Source: Irineochytrium annulatum (taxonomy: Eukaryota > Chytridiomycota > Chytridiomycetes > Chytridiales > Chytridiaceae). Taken from it: a stretch of 10,174 nt of DNA. The notes under the pieces are model-generated. The model did no database searches. It was given only the letters and a program-made list of their open reading frames with translations, and was not told where the DNA came from. The stretch is from NCBI GenBank assembly GCA_027600665.1, contig JADGJL010001097.1, positions 1 to 10,174 on the forward strand, written 5' to 3'. This document shows, in pieces, positions 8,684 through 10,174 of the stretch (its first letter is position 1; each line of letters begins with the position of its first letter). The translations under genes and the position numbers were made by a program.

Positions 8684-9928
8684 GTCAACTAGCGCTTTCT
8701 CACTTCATTTTGTTATACGTTCGTTGAGGAATTTGCGTGGTTGCCGGAGTAGCCTCAGTATTCACGTCCCTCTTTATCCTCGTCACTCGCCGCCAGGGAC
8801 TTCTTGCGTATATATGTTCGGAGGCGGACTCCTGAATACCAGTAAGTTTTAAAGCCAACAATGTTATTATATGTCCTTCAAATGCGCCTTCGTACGATCA
8901 TTGGGGTCATAAAGGGTTGGCAGCTAAAGCCGCCACAACGTTGCAGCATTTTTTGCCCTCGATAGCGGCGGTAGGTTAATACGGGAATAGCGAAAAAAAT
9001 CGTAAACGTTATAAATCACGCAATGCATCCGCACAAAAATCAAATCAAACAATAAACAAAAAAAATTATAACACCGCGGCTCTATGAGATCACGTCGTTC
9101 TACCGAGCTTGGGCAAGAAGCCCGCTTCGGCCCTTCCTTTGCCCACCATCTCGATCTGTCATTGGCACACCAAGCTGCCCATCACAAGAGTGACCAAGCA
9201 CGCAACGGTCATCCCTCGGAGAACGCGGCCTTGCCCCCGCCCTCATCCACCGCATGTACGAGATTGGCGCACGCGAGCGCGAGGAGCTTGCCAAGGCCGC
9301 TGCTGGAACCCGGACCACTGCCGCCGATGCCTGAAGGCGGAGAGTGCATACGCTCACTCGAGGGTTTAATTAAGTTTAGGGTTATGCGTACAAGAACGCG
9401 AAACTTCTTCATAATTACTCGAACACAAAACTCTATCATAAAGTTGGTCAAAGAGCCGAAAGAATGTATTTCTCCGTAAAGAAGTTACTTTATCGTGGAA
9501 GGAGTTAGCCAACACAACGCGTGAATTAAAAATGAAGTGAATAATGCCGTTTGTAACCCTTCTACGTATAGCAAACTGCCGTCGCGTGGATGCTTGGGGG
9601 TACAACCTACCTGTGGCTCAAAGCGAACGCACATCGTGGACTCGGTCATTTTAGCTTGGTAATTGTCACACTATTCTACTTTCCACTCACCATCCATAGC
9701 ATCACCAGTCCAGCGTGTCACTGCACCACCCGTGAGTGTATGAACGTCATAGGCCCGTGATGATGGCATTAGTTAACATCTTGGGCGGACTGGTTTTTCA
9801 TATATGAATAAAGTTTCAGATCAGCGAGTGGTAACAACAAAATCGTGCATATTTAATATTTATAATGGTGCGTGTGTAAGCACAATGACAAGCACAACCC
9901 AATAACCACATTTAAATTTGCAGCACAT
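8684..9928. other. AT-rich intergenic stretch without a convincing gene
   Basis: About 1.2 kb. Most is AT-rich with short A runs (for example near 9045-9070) and only short open frames without motifs. The exception is a GC-rich island at about 9085-9360, listed separately. I see no terminal inverted repeats, target-site duplications, tRNA or other RNA gene. Confidence 0.55.
9085..9333 (+). other. GC-rich island, possible coding remnant or exon
   Basis: A sharply bounded GC-rich block inside AT-rich DNA. On the + strand one frame ends in HRMYEIGAREREELAKAAAG and a short tail, then stops at TGA about 9331. This looks like real protein with charged helical character. Upstream, another frame reads KLPITRVTKHATVIP before losing coding character, so the two pieces are not in one open frame. 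It could be an exon, a decayed gene fragment, or chance in GC-rich DNA. No family recognised. Confidence 0.25.
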
Positions 9929-9999
9929 TTAATAGTGCAGCTTGTATTGACCTTCATTTAGTCTGACATTGAACCCCGTCTTCACCTCGTCGATCCAAC
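9929..9999 (-). CDS. Possible terminal exon of an unidentified gene entering from the right edge
   Basis: After a TTTACAG acceptor-like site ending at 10000, the minus strand reads GWIDEVKTGFNVRLNEGQYK then LHY and a TAA stop at 9931-9929. The residue mix looks coding although the DNA around it is AT-rich. Further upstream (10170-10001) another frame is open and reads, for instance, HVKLICAQAFVALSSGGHST, so the preceding exon or an intron lies there, but I cannot place the junction. No family recognised; it could also be a decayed fragment. Confidence 0.3.
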
Positions 10000-10174
10000 C
10001 TGTAAACCATTCACAATTGCGACAGAATCACTAATTTTTTGAGAAAGATCCCTTGCACATTGCAAAAATGTTGACTCTTTCGCGTATAATGACATCGATA
10101 CGGTGCTATGCCCTCCTGACGACAGCGCTACGAACGCTTGCGCGCAAATTAATTTCACGTGCGGCCACACCTTT

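Noticed and set aside
1..10174. CRISPR array, tRNA, rRNA, insertion sequence or bacterial defence system
   Set aside because: No regularly spaced repeats, cloverleaf-like sequence, terminal inverted repeats or transposase motifs were seen, and the spliced genes show that this is a fungal nuclear locus.

Overview
The window looks like nuclear DNA of a filamentous or zoosporic fungus. Protein-coding stretches are broken by many very short introns (about 43 to 86 nt) with GTAAGT-, GTATGT- or GTGCGT-like donors, CTAAC/CTGAC-like branch points and YAG acceptors. The best recognised gene belongs to a family I know mainly from fungi. Intron-rich basidiomycetes or early-diverging (chytrid-like) fungi both fit, and I cannot choose between them from the sequence. 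There is no bacterial operon structure, rRNA, tRNA, CRISPR array or recognisable transposon.

Layout. (1) Positions 1-3413, minus strand: a multi-exon gene for a C2-domain plus class-3 lipase of the diacylglycerol-lipase type. It has a long low-complexity N-terminus and runs off the left edge at its C-terminus. (2) Positions 3414-4295: an AT-richer intergenic stretch that should hold the lipase promoter and the 3' end of the next gene. (3) Positions 4296-8077, minus strand: a nine-exon gene for a HAM1-like protein (the BPI/SMP-like fungal family once called DUF4449), with a large glutamine/asparagine-rich insertion of about 300 residues in its N-terminal half. (4) Positions 8251-8683: a weak minus-strand candidate for a small protein with one strongly hydrophobic segment. 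(5) Positions 8684-9928: mostly AT-rich DNA with no convincing gene, holding a GC-rich island at about 9085-9360 that has some coding character. (6) Positions 9929-9999: a possible terminal coding exon of a minus-strand gene entering from the right edge.

Both main genes are on the minus strand and arranged head to tail, so they do not share a promoter. Both products plausibly act on lipids or membranes: one hydrolyses diacylglycerol and the other carries a BPI/SMP-like lipid-binding fold. Nothing in the sequence shows that they work together. The exon structures were assembled by matching splice sites to reading phase and family motifs. In each gene every junction keeps the frame, so apparent stops and frame changes are introns, not gene decay.
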